Below are positions 43,004 to 52,101 of a stretch of DNA of 64,000 nucleotides, in pieces. The DNA is from Fibrella rubiginis (lineage in GTDB: Bacteria; Bacteroidota; Bacteroidia; Cytophagales; Spirosomataceae). Numbering within the stretch: position 1 is the stretch's first letter; each line of letters begins with the position of its first letter. Both the position numbers and the translations under genes were made by a program. The stretch lies in the NCBI RefSeq assembly GCF_017353185.1, contig NZ_JAFMYV010000005.1:186001-250000 (forward strand), written 5' to 3'. The notes under the pieces were generated by a model. It saw only the letters and a program-made list of their open reading frames with translations, ran no database searches and was not told where the DNA came from.

Positions 43004-45679
43004 CTACTCCACCAGCACCCGCTCCGTTGCTTTTCGCGTTCCGTCAGATACCTGCAATGTGTAGCTGCCTGTGGATAGGTTAGGAACCTCCAGGTCCAGC
43101 AAATTTATTCCCTTACGCACCGTGCGACTAAGCGTATGAACGGTCCGGCCGGCAGCATTGGTGAGCGTCAGCGACACCGGCAGGTCATCGTCGGGGCTGG
43201 TGAGTTCGGCGTGGAGGGTACCGTGGGCGGGGTTGGGCGATACGCTCAGGTAAAGGCCACGGGGGTCTATCGTGACGGCTTCGGTTTTGGAGTAGGCCAC
43301 GGCACCATTGAGGTCGGTCGTTTTGAGGCGGTAGTAGAGCGTACCGGCGCGGGGCAGTTCGGTGTCATTCACGGCGTAGTCGGCGGGGCCGGTGGTGGTG
43401 CCGGTAGGTTGAACAACGGCCCGGTTGGTGAAGCTACGGCCATCGGCAGACCGTTGCACGGTGTAGCTGCTGAGGTCTCTCTCGGCAGCGGCCCGCCAGC
43501 TTAACTGCACCCGGTCCGGTCCGCCTTTGGCCCGGAAGCTCAGCAGCGTCACGGGCAGCGCAATGACCGGGTTGGCCCCCCGCACCCATATCGAATAACT
43601 CTTGGGTGGCAGGTCGATGTAGATCCGGCTTTGCCCGTCGACCACCGCCGTGGGAAAGGCCGAATTACCCAGAATATCAGTGAACGTGGTGCTGTTGGTG
43701 ATGCCATTCTGTATGGCAATGGCATGATCTACCTGCATCCGGTTGGTACTGAAGTTGATAGCCACGATCACGTCTTTACCCCCTGCACTGCCCGTGCCGT
43801 TAAGCTGATAAAGCAGCAGTTTCGTGTAATCAGAGCCGTTGATGAAGTTGTTGGGTGCACCGGGACCATTGTTCAACCCGCCGTAGTGATTCAGGTACGC
43901 CACCCCCTGCGACCCGTTGATGTATGTTTTCAGGACCTGAATCAGCCGGTCGATCTCGGCTTTGTGGCCTGCCCGGTCGGTGGCGTTGTCGGGGTGCCAC
44001 CCAAAGCCTACTGTCTCTCCGTTATAGACCGTGTTCTGGGCCGGGTAACCATAATAGTCGGGGTAGTAGACCAGTGGCACACCCAACTGATTGTTGGTCA
44101 GCAGGTAAGCGTAGGCCAGATTCCGGTTTTTGTTGGCTACCGCGTTGTTCTGCGTACGGTTGATCTCTTCGCGGAAATCGTGGTTGTTCAAAAACGTGAC
44201 GATGTTGAAGCCGCTCACACCTTTACCATTTTTCAGGCCCGTAAAGATCACCTGCCGCGGCGACTCATTCCGATCCAACGCGCCTTTGAGGGCTGACCGT
44301 AACGAAAAGTCGAACACCTTCACGTTGAAATTGGTCACGCCCTTGCTGCTCAGGCTGGCCTGCACCGCGTCTACCCAACCCTTCAGCTCATCCAGATTTT
44401 CACCGTACCACTCGCCCACGACCAGGTTGGGCGTTTTGCCCCGCGCTATCATCTGCTGAATCATATGGGCCATAAACTCCGGCTCGAAATGTTTCACCGC
44501 GTCGCAGCGCAACCCGTGCGATTGCAGGTAATCGTAGGTCCACTCGGTCCAGTCAACCAGTGTGCTGCGGGTGTTGGGTCGGTTATGGTCGTAGTCGTAG
44601 AAATAATCCAGACTCTGCATCGAAAACTCCGGCCCCAGACACGTTGTCTGCGACCAGCCCGCCTGACTATTTGAGTCGAAATGGGGCCGAAAGCCATCCC
44701 AGTGCAATGATCCTTGCCCGCTGGGCATGGCCGAAAAATCGGTATAGGTCTGAAAGTCAAGTTTATATCCTGCACCAAACGGATTGAGGTAATTGGCCGT
44801 TTCAACGGGCGCAATAGGCCCGGCACCGTCGGCATCGTAGGTAATGCTGATGGGCAGATGGTCTGAATACTCCGAATTGTAGTTGATAGCCTGGATAAAC
44901 AGCCGGTCGCCGCCCGCCGTAAACTGTCCGCTGCTGAGCGTAAAGGTGTACTCGTCCACGTCGCCGTCACTGTTGATTTTGGTCAGGTAATTCCGGCCCA
45001 GCTCAACGGTGTAGGGGTTGGCGGGGTCTGTTGTCAAATCCACTACTGACCCATTCACCGGACTCCACCGCGACCCACCGATGACGTTGGTAGTCACGTA
45101 GAACATGTACTGCGCCCCATTGAAGATGTTTGCCCGTGACCGCATCCGAATCGTATACGTGCCCGCGCCGAGACCCGTACTGCCGCCGATGGGCATAACC
45201 AGTTGCACCCGGTCAGAGGGAAATGGCCGTTTGAACCCACAGGACGGGTTAGTGCCGCTGGCGAAGGTGGTGATGTAATCTTTCACCGCCGGGTTGCTTT
45301 CGGGGGCACCTCCGTCGCGGTGGTTGTAGACCATGTCGGCTACGGGCGTAATACCGCGAACGGCCAGTTCATCGACCATGGCTTTCAGTTGCAGCTTGGT
45401 ACCAGCCGAGGTCACGGTATTGTCGGGTCCGATGTAGAGGTCGCGTGGGTCATAGCCACCGGAACGGGCACCATTACCGGCAAAGGGCGGGTACCAAACG
45501 TGGGTAAACCCGGCCTGCGCTAATGCTGCTGCTTTCAGCCGGAGCGTATCGGCCCAGATTCGGCCCTGCGGTGGCTTGGGAAAGTCCCAGTAAAAACCCT
45601 GAAGCATCACCTGCTGTGCCTGTAGAGCAGACAGGCTGGTAATGAGCATTGTAACGAGGAGCAGTACACGTGTTTTCAA
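43004..45679 (-). CDS. Secreted GH13 alpha-amylase with T9SS sorting domain
   Basis: 891 residues. The start is TTG 45679, because it alone gives a full signal peptide (MKTRVLLLVTMLITSLSALQAQ); the next ATG is at residue 11. GH13 conserved regions: DMVYNH (115-120), GLRCDAVKH with nucleophile Asp393, VVGEWY with acid/base Glu423 and FLNNHD with Asp501. Residues about 700-795 form a fibronectin-like segment, and the last about 80 residues (LSVSPNPAHGTL onward, ending RKATERVLVE) are a type A T9SS C-terminal domain. It degrades starch or glycogen outside the cell. Confidence 0.94.
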   Translation of the reverse strand: MKTRVLLLVTMLITSLSALQAQQVMLQGFYWDFPKPPQGRIWADTLRLKAAALAQAGFTHVWYPPFAGNGARSGGYDPRDLYIGPDNTVTSAGTKLQLKAMVDELAVRGITPVADMVYNHRDGGAPESNPAVKDYITTFASGTNPSCGFKRPFPSDRVQLVMPIGGSTGLGAGTYTIRMRSRANIFNGAQYMFYVTTNVIGGSRWSPVNGSVVDLTTDPANPYTVELGRNYLTKINSDGDVDEYTFTLSSGQFTAGGDRLFIQAINYNSEYSDHLPISITYDADGAGPIAPVETANYLNPFGAGYKLDFQTYTDFSAMPSGQGSLHWDGFRPHFDSNSQAGWSQTTCLGPEFSMQSLDYFYDYDHNRPNTRSTLVDWTEWTYDYLQSHGLRCDAVKHFEPEFMAHMIQQMIARGKTPNLVVGEWYGENLDELKGWVDAVQASLSSKGVTNFNVKVFDFSLRSALKGALDRNESPRQVIFTGLKNGKGVSGFNIVTFLNNHDFREEINRTQNNAVANKNRNLAYAYLLTNNQLGVPLVYYPDYYGYPAQNTVYNGETVGFGWHPDNATDRAGHKAEIDRLIQVLKTYINGSQGVAYLNHYGGLNNGPGAPNNFINGSDYTKLLLYQLNGTGSAGGKDVIVAINFSTNRMQVDHAIAIQNGITNSTTFTDILGNSAFPTAVVDGQSRIYIDLPPKSYSIWVRGANPVIALPVTLLSFRAKGGPDRVQLSWRAAAERDLSSYTVQRSADGRSFTNRAVVQPTGTTTGPADYAVNDTELPRAGTLYYRLKTTDLNGAVAYSKTEAVTIDPRGLYLSVSPNPAHGTLHAELTSPDDDLPVSLTLTNAAGRTVHTLSRTVRKGINLLDLEVPNLSTGSYTLQVSDGTRKATERVLVE

Positions 45680-45714
45680 GGTCGTTGCAGGTTAATCAGG
45701 CCACAAAACTGCAC

Positions 45715-45743
45715 AAAAAAACGACTGGCTTTTGGCCAGTCGT
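45715..45743 (-). terminator. Rho-independent terminator downstream of psd
   Basis: On the minus strand ACGACTGGC/GCCAGTCGT (9-bp stem, 45735-45743 with 45721-45729) is followed by seven T (45715-45721). It sits 26 bp after the psd stop and just upstream of the amylase start. Confidence 0.88.
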
Positions 45744-45768
45744 CCAGGAAATTGCTTAGGATTTATTA

Positions 45769-46431
45769 TCAGGCTAACTCAGCCACAACGGTTACACCAC
45801 CCTTGGTCTTCTCGCCCATTTTCACGTTAATTTTCGCGTCAAGAGGCAGGTACAGGTCCACGCGTGAGCCAAATTTGATGAAGCCCATCTCTTCCGTTTG
45901 CTTCACCTGTTCTCCCTCTTTCACGTACCACACAATGCGGCGGGCCAGAGCTCCGGCAATCTGCCGCATGAGTACCTCCACGCCGTTGGGCTGCTGAATT
46001 ACCACCGTAGTCCGCTCATTGTCGGTGCTCGATTTGGGATGCCACGCCACGAGGTACTTACCCGGATAATATCGGAAATAGCTTACTACGCCCGACAGCG
46101 GGTTGCGGTTGACGTGCACGTTGAGCGGCGACATGAAGATGGACACCTGCCTGCGTTTGTCTTTGAAGTACTCGCCTTCCTCGGTTTCTTCAATAACCAC
46201 CACAGTGCCGTCGGCGGGGGCAATAACCTGCTTTTCGCCGAGGGTCAGGAGCCGGGCCGGAATACGAAAAAACTGCACTACCAGAATGAACAGTAACACG
46301 CTGACCAGGGCCAACAACCACATGGCCGTGCTGTTTTCACGAAACAAAAAGTAGTAGGCAAGCCCGTTCAGTGCCAGCAGGGCCAGCCCTGTTCCAAGCA
46401 TGATGGTAGTTCCTTCGCGGTGTAGACGCAT
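45769..46431 (-). CDS. psd: Phosphatidylserine decarboxylase (archaeal/PSD-II-like short form)
   Basis: 220 residues. Two N-terminal membrane helices (about 10-30 and 36-55), then VIAPADGTVVVIEE, VSIFMSPLNVHVNRNP, YYPGKYLVAWHPKS and the self-cleavage site FIKFGSRVDLYLP, where Gly188-Ser189 is the expected cleavage bond and Ser189 becomes the pyruvoyl group. Makes phosphatidylethanolamine. Full promoter upstream (46454-46483) and terminator downstream: a single-gene transcript. Confidence 0.93.
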   Translation of the reverse strand: MRLHREGTTIMLGTGLALLALNGLAYYFLFRENSTAMWLLALVSVLLFILVVQFFRIPARLLTLGEKQVIAPADGTVVVIEETEEGEYFKDKRRQVSIFMSPLNVHVNRNPLSGVVSYFRYYPGKYLVAWHPKSSTDNERTTVVIQQPNGVEVLMRQIAGALARRIVWYVKEGEQVKQTEEMGFIKFGSRVDLYLPLDAKINVKMGEKTKGGVTVVAELA

Positions 46432-46453
46432 AGTCAGTAAAAGATTGAAACGA

Positions 46454-46483
46454 CAAAACTAAGGCAGAATACAGGAGGAACAA
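46454..46483 (-). promoter_or_regulatory. Promoter of psd
   Basis: On the minus strand TTG (46481-46483), 19 nt, TAGTTTTG (46454-46461); the -7 element is 22 nt before the ATG. Confidence 0.7.
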
Positions 46484-46565
46484 CGCCGTCCCAAGTCAAA
46501 TTCAATGGCAGCGACAACGCGGTCATTAACAGCCTTTATATACAACGGCTTACCCTTGACAATAG

Positions 46566-47153
46566 TTAATCGCTAAATACGGCTGCCAAATCGACGGTAA
46601 AATCGGGGAACACCCGCGACACCAGCACGTCTTCGTCGGTGAGCGGATGCAGACCTATATAAATACCCTCATCGTTCAGCACATATTGAAATACGTTGCG
46701 GTCATCGGGTTGAAAGATCCAGTATTCCCGGACGCCTGCCTCCTGATAGGCGTCAAACTTCTGCTTCATTTCTTTACGAGTGTTACCTGGTGAAAGAATT
46801 TCAACCACCAGATCAGGTGACCCATTGCAGCCTTTGTCATCAAGTTTGGAGGCGTCGCAGATGACACACAGATCGGGCTGTAAAACTGTTGCAATCTTCT
46901 GATTGTCAGCAGTTGGTCTGCGAGGTAGCCGCACATCAAACGGTGCGAAGTAAACTTTGCAGGGGCTATCCCGTAAATAATTGCCAACTGACAATGTTAG
47001 GTTGAGAAGCATCTGCTGATGCCTGCGAGCGGGAGCTGACATGGGGAAAATGTATCCCTTGATCAGTTCCAGGCGTTCCTGAAACTGCCACGTCAGGTAA
47101 TCGGCGTAGCTGTATTGCTTAGTCAGGTCTAAATCCTCAAATCGGGTTACCAT
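46566..47153 (-). CDS. Uma2-family (DUF820) putative restriction-endonuclease-like protein
   Basis: 195 residues from ATG 47153 (a GTG two codons upstream is possible). PD-(D/E)XK-type core: LQPDLCVICD, GSPDLVVEILSPGNTRKEMKQKFDAYQEAGVREYWIFQPDD. The E-x-L-S-P and K residues fit the nuclease signature of DUF820. These genes are frequent singletons and their biological role is unknown. A TATCTTTG element lies 20 bp upstream. Confidence 0.88.
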   Translation of the reverse strand: MVTRFEDLDLTKQYSYADYLTWQFQERLELIKGYIFPMSAPARRHQQMLLNLTLSVGNYLRDSPCKVYFAPFDVRLPRRPTADNQKIATVLQPDLCVICDASKLDDKGCNGSPDLVVEILSPGNTRKEMKQKFDAYQEAGVREYWIFQPDDRNVFQYVLNDEGIYIGLHPLTDEDVLVSRVFPDFTVDLAAVFSD

Positions 47154-47173
47154 CGGCACAGTGCTGTTTTACA

Positions 47174-47181
47174 CAAAGATA
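47174..47181 (-). promoter_or_regulatory. Promoter -7 element for the Uma2-type gene
   Basis: On the minus strand TATCTTTG fits TANNTTTG, 20 nt before the ATG at 47153. No TTG is found at the expected upstream distance. Confidence 0.45.
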
Positions 47182-47217
47182 GCGCGATAAGGTAACGGGA
47201 CATGGCTGGACAGACAC

Positions 47218-47321
47218 GACAAACTATTGGACAGGATCACAGGATTTGCAGAATTTCTTATCTCCATTCAGAGCAAACAAGATAATCCTGCAAATCCTGT
47301 GATCCTGTCCAATAGTTTGTC
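47218..47321. repeat. Inverted repeat, 34-bp perfect arms (ACAGGAT type)
   Basis: Arms 47218-47251 and 47288-47321 are perfectly complementary. The arm consists of ACAGGATC, ACAGGATT, TGCAG, and the loop side carries GAGCAAACAAGATAATCCTG, sharing GAGCAAACAAG and the ATCCTG units with the hairpin 8582-8740. The right arm ends 1 bp before the glutamate dehydrogenase stop codon. Confidence 0.95.
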
Positions 47322-47322
47322 C

Positions 47323-48603
47323 TCAATACCCGCCCCGGAATTTATACGTGCTCGCCACTTTTTCGATGGCCACTATGTAGGCGGCTAAGCGCATAGGCAC
47401 TTTGTGTTTCTGCGACGTCTCAAACACGCGGTCGAAGGCGTCTTTCATCACGCGGTCGGCGCGGCGGTTCACCCGGTCCAGTGTCCATTTGTAGCCGATA
47501 CGGTTCTGTACCCACTCGAAATACGACACCGTCACCCCGCCAGCATTGGCCAGAATGTCGGGTACTACCATGATTCCCTTGCTGTTGATCACCTCGTCGG
47601 CTGAGGCGGAGGTAGGGCCGTTAGCCCCCTCCACAATCATCTTGGCCTGAATCGTGTGCGCGTTTTCGTCGGTGATCACGTCTTCTTTGGCGGCGGGTAC
47701 CAGCACGTCTACGGCCAGGGCCAGCAGTTCTTCGTTGGTAATTTTCTCGGCACCCGTAAACCCTTCCAGCGTGCCTTTGTTGGCGTTGCGGTAGGCCAGC
47801 GCAGCCGTGATATCAATGCCCCGGTCGTTATAATAACCTCCCGAAATATCGCTGACGGCATTGACCGTGACCCCCCGTTCGTGGAGCAGTTCGGCGGCAA
47901 ATGAACCTACGTTGCCAAAGCCCTGCACAGCGGCCGAGGTGCGGTAAGGGTTCATGCGTAGCTTATCCATTGCGCTGAGTGCCGCCACCGTTACGCCTCG
48001 GCCCGTGGCTTCGGTGCGGCCCAGCGACCCACCCAGTACAAGGGGCTTGCCGGTTACTACACCATTGATCGTCATGCCTTTAGCCTTTGAATATTCGTCC
48101 ACGATCCAGGCCATTTCGCGCGGACCGGTGCCCATGTCGGGAGCGGGAATGTCGCGATCGGGGCCAAACACGTCGAGCATTTGTACGGTATAGGCACGGA
48201 TGAGCCGTTCGATTTCGCCCGGCGACATTTCGCGGGGATTACAGGCAATACCGCCTTTGGCACCCCCGTATGGAATGTCGACTACGGCGCATTTCCAGGT
48301 CATCCAGGCGGCCAGGGCACGCACTTCGTCGAGGTGAACGGCGGGATCGAGGCGAATGCCGCCTTTGGATGGACCCAGGATGTTGGAGTGGATTACGCGG
48401 TACCCTTCGAATACCCGGATGGTGCCATTGTCCATTGTAACGGGCAGACCAACAATTACTTGCCGGGCGGGTACTTTCAAAATATCGTACATCTCGTCGG
48501 TGATGCCTACCAGTTTGGCGGCGGCGTCGAAACGCGACATCATCGATTGGAGAGGGTTCTCTTTGTCTTTTATAGGAGCTGGTTCAATGTATGCCATTGC
48601 CAT
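47323..48603 (-). CDS. gdhA: Glutamate dehydrogenase (Glu/Leu/Phe/Val dehydrogenase family)
   Basis: 426 residues. GYRVIHSNILGPSKGGIRLDP, the catalytic-lysine motif PYGGAKGG, DIPAPDMGTGPREMAWI and the NAD(P) fold with VQGFGNVGSFAAELLHERG are the family signatures. Length fits the hexameric 420-residue catabolic type. Interconverts glutamate and 2-oxoglutarate plus ammonia. A TATGTTTG element (48645-48652 on the minus strand) lies 42 bp upstream. Confidence 0.93.
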   Translation of the reverse strand: MAMAYIEPAPIKDKENPLQSMMSRFDAAAKLVGITDEMYDILKVPARQVIVGLPVTMDNGTIRVFEGYRVIHSNILGPSKGGIRLDPAVHLDEVRALAAWMTWKCAVVDIPYGGAKGGIACNPREMSPGEIERLIRAYTVQMLDVFGPDRDIPAPDMGTGPREMAWIVDEYSKAKGMTINGVVTGKPLVLGGSLGRTEATGRGVTVAALSAMDKLRMNPYRTSAAVQGFGNVGSFAAELLHERGVTVNAVSDISGGYYNDRGIDITAALAYRNANKGTLEGFTGAEKITNEELLALAVDVLVPAAKEDVITDENAHTIQAKMIVEGANGPTSASADEVINSKGIMVVPDILANAGGVTVSYFEWVQNRIGYKWTLDRVNRRADRVMKDAFDRVFETSQKHKVPMRLAAYIVAIEKVASTYKFRGGY

Positions 48604-48644
48604 AATAAAGTGTCAGATGCAGGAGAGTTTGCTGCTGAAGTGCG

Positions 48645-48652
48645 CAAACATA
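48645..48652 (-). promoter_or_regulatory. Promoter -7 element for glutamate dehydrogenase
   Basis: On the minus strand TATGTTTG fits TANNTTTG, 42 nt before the ATG. The -33 TTG is not evident. The rest of the 328-bp divergent space (48604-48931) is AT-rich and holds only this and the promoter at 48854-48884. Confidence 0.45.
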
Positions 48653-48853
48653 ACAAGTAAGGAACGATTAAAGATAAAAGCCTATTTTATCTCGGAATCG
48701 TGTAAGAAAAATGAGGCGTATATTCTTCGTCAATTTGCCGTATAGGCCATACAGATCGTAAGCAAGGCGGTTTATGCCAAAATTTTGGCTTGTATCTTGC
48801 CAAATTGGCGGTTAAATAAATTTTACGGAAAAAGACCCTATGCCGGTAACATA

Positions 48854-48884
48854 TTGGGTGATAGCGAATCGGTTTGTATTTTTG
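48854..48884 (+). promoter_or_regulatory. Promoter of the DksA/TraR-like gene
   Basis: TTG (48854-48856), 20 nt, TATTTTTG (48877-48884), identical in spacing and -7 sequence to the promoter at 42352-42382. It leaves a leader of about 40 nt before the ATG at 48932. Confidence 0.75.
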
Positions 48885-48931
48885 TTGTACCATACCGTAA
48901 TAAGGTAACCAACCTATATCAATACCAGACC

Positions 48932-49315
48932 ATGCTCCAGGAAGAGAAAAAGCGTTATTCAGAAGACGACTTAAAAGAATTTGAGGTGCTGATCTCGCAG
49001 AAGCTCGAAGCCACCCGTAGCGAACTGAATTACATCAAGGAAGCTCTCAGCAAACGCAACGACAGCGGCACTGACAACACGTCGGGCAACTCGAAACTGC
49101 TGGAAGACGGTGCCGACACGAGCGAACGCGAGAACCTGAGCCAACTGGCCGCCCGTTTGCAAAAGTTTACCAACCAGTTGGAGCTGGCGCTGGTTCGCAT
49201 CAAAAATGGCACCTACGGCATCTGCGTCGATTCGGGCAAACTGATTCCGAAAGAACGCCTCCGCGCCGTGCCGCACACCCAACAGACCATTGAAGCCAAG
49301 CTGAAAAGAGCTTAA
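48932..49315 (+). CDS. DksA/TraR-family protein with degenerate zinc finger
   Basis: 127 residues from ATG 48932 (MLQEEKKRYSEDDLKEFEVLISQKL). The N-terminal coiled coil is followed by the family C-terminal segment GTYGICVDSGKLIPKERLRAVPHTQQTIEAK. Of the four zinc cysteines of DksA only one remains (Cys in GICVDSG). Such cysteine-poor members are usual in Bacteroidota. Probably binds RNA polymerase through the secondary channel. It has its own promoter and terminator. Confidence 0.9.
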   Translation: MLQEEKKRYSEDDLKEFEVLISQKLEATRSELNYIKEALSKRNDSGTDNTSGNSKLLEDGADTSERENLSQLAARLQKFTNQLELALVRIKNGTYGICVDSGKLIPKERLRAVPHTQQTIEAKLKRA

Positions 49316-49344
49316 CAATCGGTAAGTCAGCAGCTTAGCCATAT

Positions 49345-49391
49345 AAGCCTACCCAATAGCAACTAAGGTTGTTACTGGATAGGCTTTTTTT
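49345..49391 (+). terminator. Rho-independent terminator downstream of the DksA-like gene
   Basis: 19-bp imperfect stem (49345-49363 with 49368-49386, three mismatches, two of them G-U in RNA) with a 4-nt loop, then seven T (49385-49391). Confidence 0.9.
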
Positions 49392-49467
49392 GTGGTTTGC
49401 CTTTAGGCATATGCCTATCCAGCAACCCCCTTTTTCCGCATCTTCGTGGCGCACTAACCTTCGCGCT

Positions 49468-52020
49468 ATGTACAACCGCTACGTTCTCCTGCTCATTTGC
49501 CTGATTACAGCGCTAACCGCTTCGGCGCAGGTGGCCGACAGTTATTATTTGCCCCAAACGGTACAATACAACGCCGCCATTCCCACGCCCAAACAGCACC
49601 TGGGCTACCAAGTGGGCGAATGGCATGTCTCGCACGATCAGCTGACGGGCTACATGCGAAAGCTCGACGAACTGTCGGACCGGATAACGCTGGTGGAATA
49701 TGGCCGCACATACGAGCATCGGCCGTTGCTGCTGTTGACGATTACGTCGCCGCAAAACCAGCAGAATATAGACCGGCTGAAAGCCGAACACGTGGCCCTC
49801 GCCGACCCGGTGCGGTCAGGCGCATTGGACGTCTCAAAAATGCCTGCTGTGGTCTGGATGGGCTATTCGGTGCATGGCAATGAAGCCAGCGGCACCAACG
49901 CGGCGCTGCTGGCGGCGTATTACCTGGCGGCTGCACAGGGGCCATCTATTGATTCGCTGCTGTCGGAAAGCATCATCCTGCTCGATCCCTGCATTAACCC
50001 CGACGGCGGTAATCGCTTTGCCAGTTGGGTGAACACACACCGGAGCCAGAACCTGGTGACCGACCCCAGCAGCCGCGAATTCGGTGAGGCATGGCCGGGC
50101 GGACGTACCAATCACTACTGGTTTGATCTAAACCGCGATTACCTCTACCAGCAGCATCCGGAAAGCCAGGGCCGGATGGTGAAATTCCACGAATGGAAGC
50201 CCAATATCCTCACCGACCACCACGAGATGGGTACCAACGGTACGTTCTTTTTTCAGCCTGGTGTGCCCACCCGCGTTCACCCGCTCACACCCAGGCGCAA
50301 CATTGACCTGACCACACGGTTTGGGCAGTTTCAGGCGGAAGGGCTACAGAAAATTGGATCGGCGTATTACACGCAGGAGAGCTACGACGATTTCTATTAC
50401 GGCAAAGGCTCAACCTATCCCGACGTGAATGGGGCGGTGGGTATCCTGTTCGAGCAGGCAAGTTCGCGGGGCCACGCGCAGGAAAGCAGCAACGGCATAC
50501 TGACGTTTCCGTTTACGGTGCGCAACCAGTTTACGGCCACACTCTCGACCCTGCGGGCGGCACGGGCCATGCGCGTTGACCTGCTCAATTTCCAGCGAGA
50601 TCAGTACAAAGAGGTGAACCAGGAGGCCGTAAAAACGTACGTTTTCGGTGGATCAAACGACCGGGTGCGTACCTGGGAGATGGTGAATATCCTGCGTCGC
50701 AATCAGGTAGCGGTATATGAACTGGCTAAGGATGAGGCCTTTGATGGCAAGACGTACACCCGGGGTAATGCCTACGCCGTGCCGCTCAACCAGCCGCAAC
50801 ACCGCCTTATCCGGGGCATGTTCGAGAAACGGACTACGTTTCAGGACAGCCTGTTCTACGACATTTCGGCCTGGTCCATGCCCCACTGCTTCAACATGCC
50901 CTATGCCGAGGTGAAAACGCCCGTGGCTCTCGGTGCGAAGGTCGATGCCAACGCGTTTCCGAAAGGCGAAGTAGTCGGCAACAGCAATTACGCCTACCTT
51001 TTTACCTGGGACAGTTATTTTGCTCCCCGCGCCGCGGGCGAACTCATGCGCAAAGGCTACCGCCTGAAAACCGCCTCGCAACCCTTTGCGGCGCAGCTAC
51101 CCGATCAGAGTCAGGCCAAAAAGTTCGATTACGGTACCGTGCAGGTGATTGCCAACGGGCAGGACCCAGCGCAGCTGCGCACCCTGCTGACCACACTCGC
51201 CGAGCGCGATGGCGTTACGTTCTACGCCGCTGGGTCGGGCATGACGCCGGAAGGCATTGACCTCGGCAGCGACAATTTCAAGAACATGCGCCAGCCAAAA
51301 CCGCTGCTCGTGGTGGGCACCGGTGTGAACAACACCGACGCAGGCGAGGTATGGCATCTGCTCGACACCCGTGTGAATATGCCGCTGTCGACCGTCGATA
51401 TGGCGCAGATGGGACGGGTTAATTTGGACAAATACAATGTGATGATTCTTGTCAGCGGCGATTATGGTAGTCTGCCGACGGAGAAAATCAGGCAGTGGGT
51501 GCAAAACGGTGGAACCCTCGTGACCATGACCGATGCTGTGAAATGGGCAAGTGACAACCGCCTGTCGACGGCCAAACTAAAACGCCTCCCCGCCGATACC
51601 GTGGGCACCCGCCCCTATGCCGAATATGAACGATATACTGGCGCGCGAGCCATCAGCGGCACCATTTTCCAGGCCAAAGCCGACCTGACGCACCCGTTGC
51701 TGTATGGCTACAAAGACGACATGCTGTCGGTGTTTAAAGACAATAACGTGTTTCTCGATAAGGGTAAAGACCCCTTTGGTGCGCCGCTCTGGTATACGTC
51801 GAAGCCCCTCATCAGTGGCTACGTGGCTGCGCCCAACGAGCGCCTTATCCGCGACACGCCCGCCATCATCGTCAACAACCTGGGCGCGGGTAAAGTGATC
51901 GCCATGGCCGATAATCCGAACTTCCGGGCGTTCTGGTACGGCACCAACAAACTGTTTCTTAACGCCTTGTTCTTCGGTAATCAGATCGGTGCCTACGGGC
52001 GGGGGGCGGCACAGGATTGA
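49468..52020 (+). CDS. M14-family zinc carboxypeptidase, secreted
   Basis: 850 residues from ATG 49468 with signal peptide YVLLLICLITALTASAQ. Zinc ligands: His136-G-N-Glu139 (GYSVHGNEASGT) and His251 or His252 (LTDHHEMG), at a spacing usual for M14. LDPCINPDGGNRFASWVN carries the substrate-binding Asn. The last about 250 residues look like a glutamine-amidotransferase-like domain (LDKYNVMILVSGDYGSLPTEKIRQWVQNGGTLV), as in related Bacteroidota M14 proteins. Peptidoglycan or peptide cleavage outside the cytoplasm. Confidence 0.93.
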   Translation: MYNRYVLLLICLITALTASAQVADSYYLPQTVQYNAAIPTPKQHLGYQVGEWHVSHDQLTGYMRKLDELSDRITLVEYGRTYEHRPLLLLTITSPQNQQNIDRLKAEHVALADPVRSGALDVSKMPAVVWMGYSVHGNEASGTNAALLAAYYLAAAQGPSIDSLLSESIILLDPCINPDGGNRFASWVNTHRSQNLVTDPSSREFGEAWPGGRTNHYWFDLNRDYLYQQHPESQGRMVKFHEWKPNILTDHHEMGTNGTFFFQPGVPTRVHPLTPRRNIDLTTRFGQFQAEGLQKIGSAYYTQESYDDFYYGKGSTYPDVNGAVGILFEQASSRGHAQESSNGILTFPFTVRNQFTATLSTLRAARAMRVDLLNFQRDQYKEVNQEAVKTYVFGGSNDRVRTWEMVNILRRNQVAVYELAKDEAFDGKTYTRGNAYAVPLNQPQHRLIRGMFEKRTTFQDSLFYDISAWSMPHCFNMPYAEVKTPVALGAKVDANAFPKGEVVGNSNYAYLFTWDSYFAPRAAGELMRKGYRLKTASQPFAAQLPDQSQAKKFDYGTVQVIANGQDPAQLRTLLTTLAERDGVTFYAAGSGMTPEGIDLGSDNFKNMRQPKPLLVVGTGVNNTDAGEVWHLLDTRVNMPLSTVDMAQMGRVNLDKYNVMILVSGDYGSLPTEKIRQWVQNGGTLVTMTDAVKWASDNRLSTAKLKRLPADTVGTRPYAEYERYTGARAISGTIFQAKADLTHPLLYGYKDDMLSVFKDNNVFLDKGKDPFGAPLWYTSKPLISGYVAAPNERLIRDTPAIIVNNLGAGKVIAMADNPNFRAFWYGTNKLFLNALFFGNQIGAYGRGAAQD

Positions 52021-52035
52021 GCGTTAAAATGGCGG

Positions 52036-52101
52036 ATGCTTGCTGGGTATGAGCTTGTAGGGCCTCGCGACAGCAATACCCTACAAGCCACCAGCAAGCG
52101 T
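52036..52101. repeat. Nested inverted repeat between convergent genes
   Basis: Outer GCTTGCTGG/CCAGCAAGC (52038-52046 with 52091-52099) and inner GCTTGTAGGG/CCCTACAAGC (52053-52062 with 52079-52088). Both arms begin with GCTTGYWGG. It ends exactly where the DoxX gene stop begins (52101). Confidence 0.85.
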
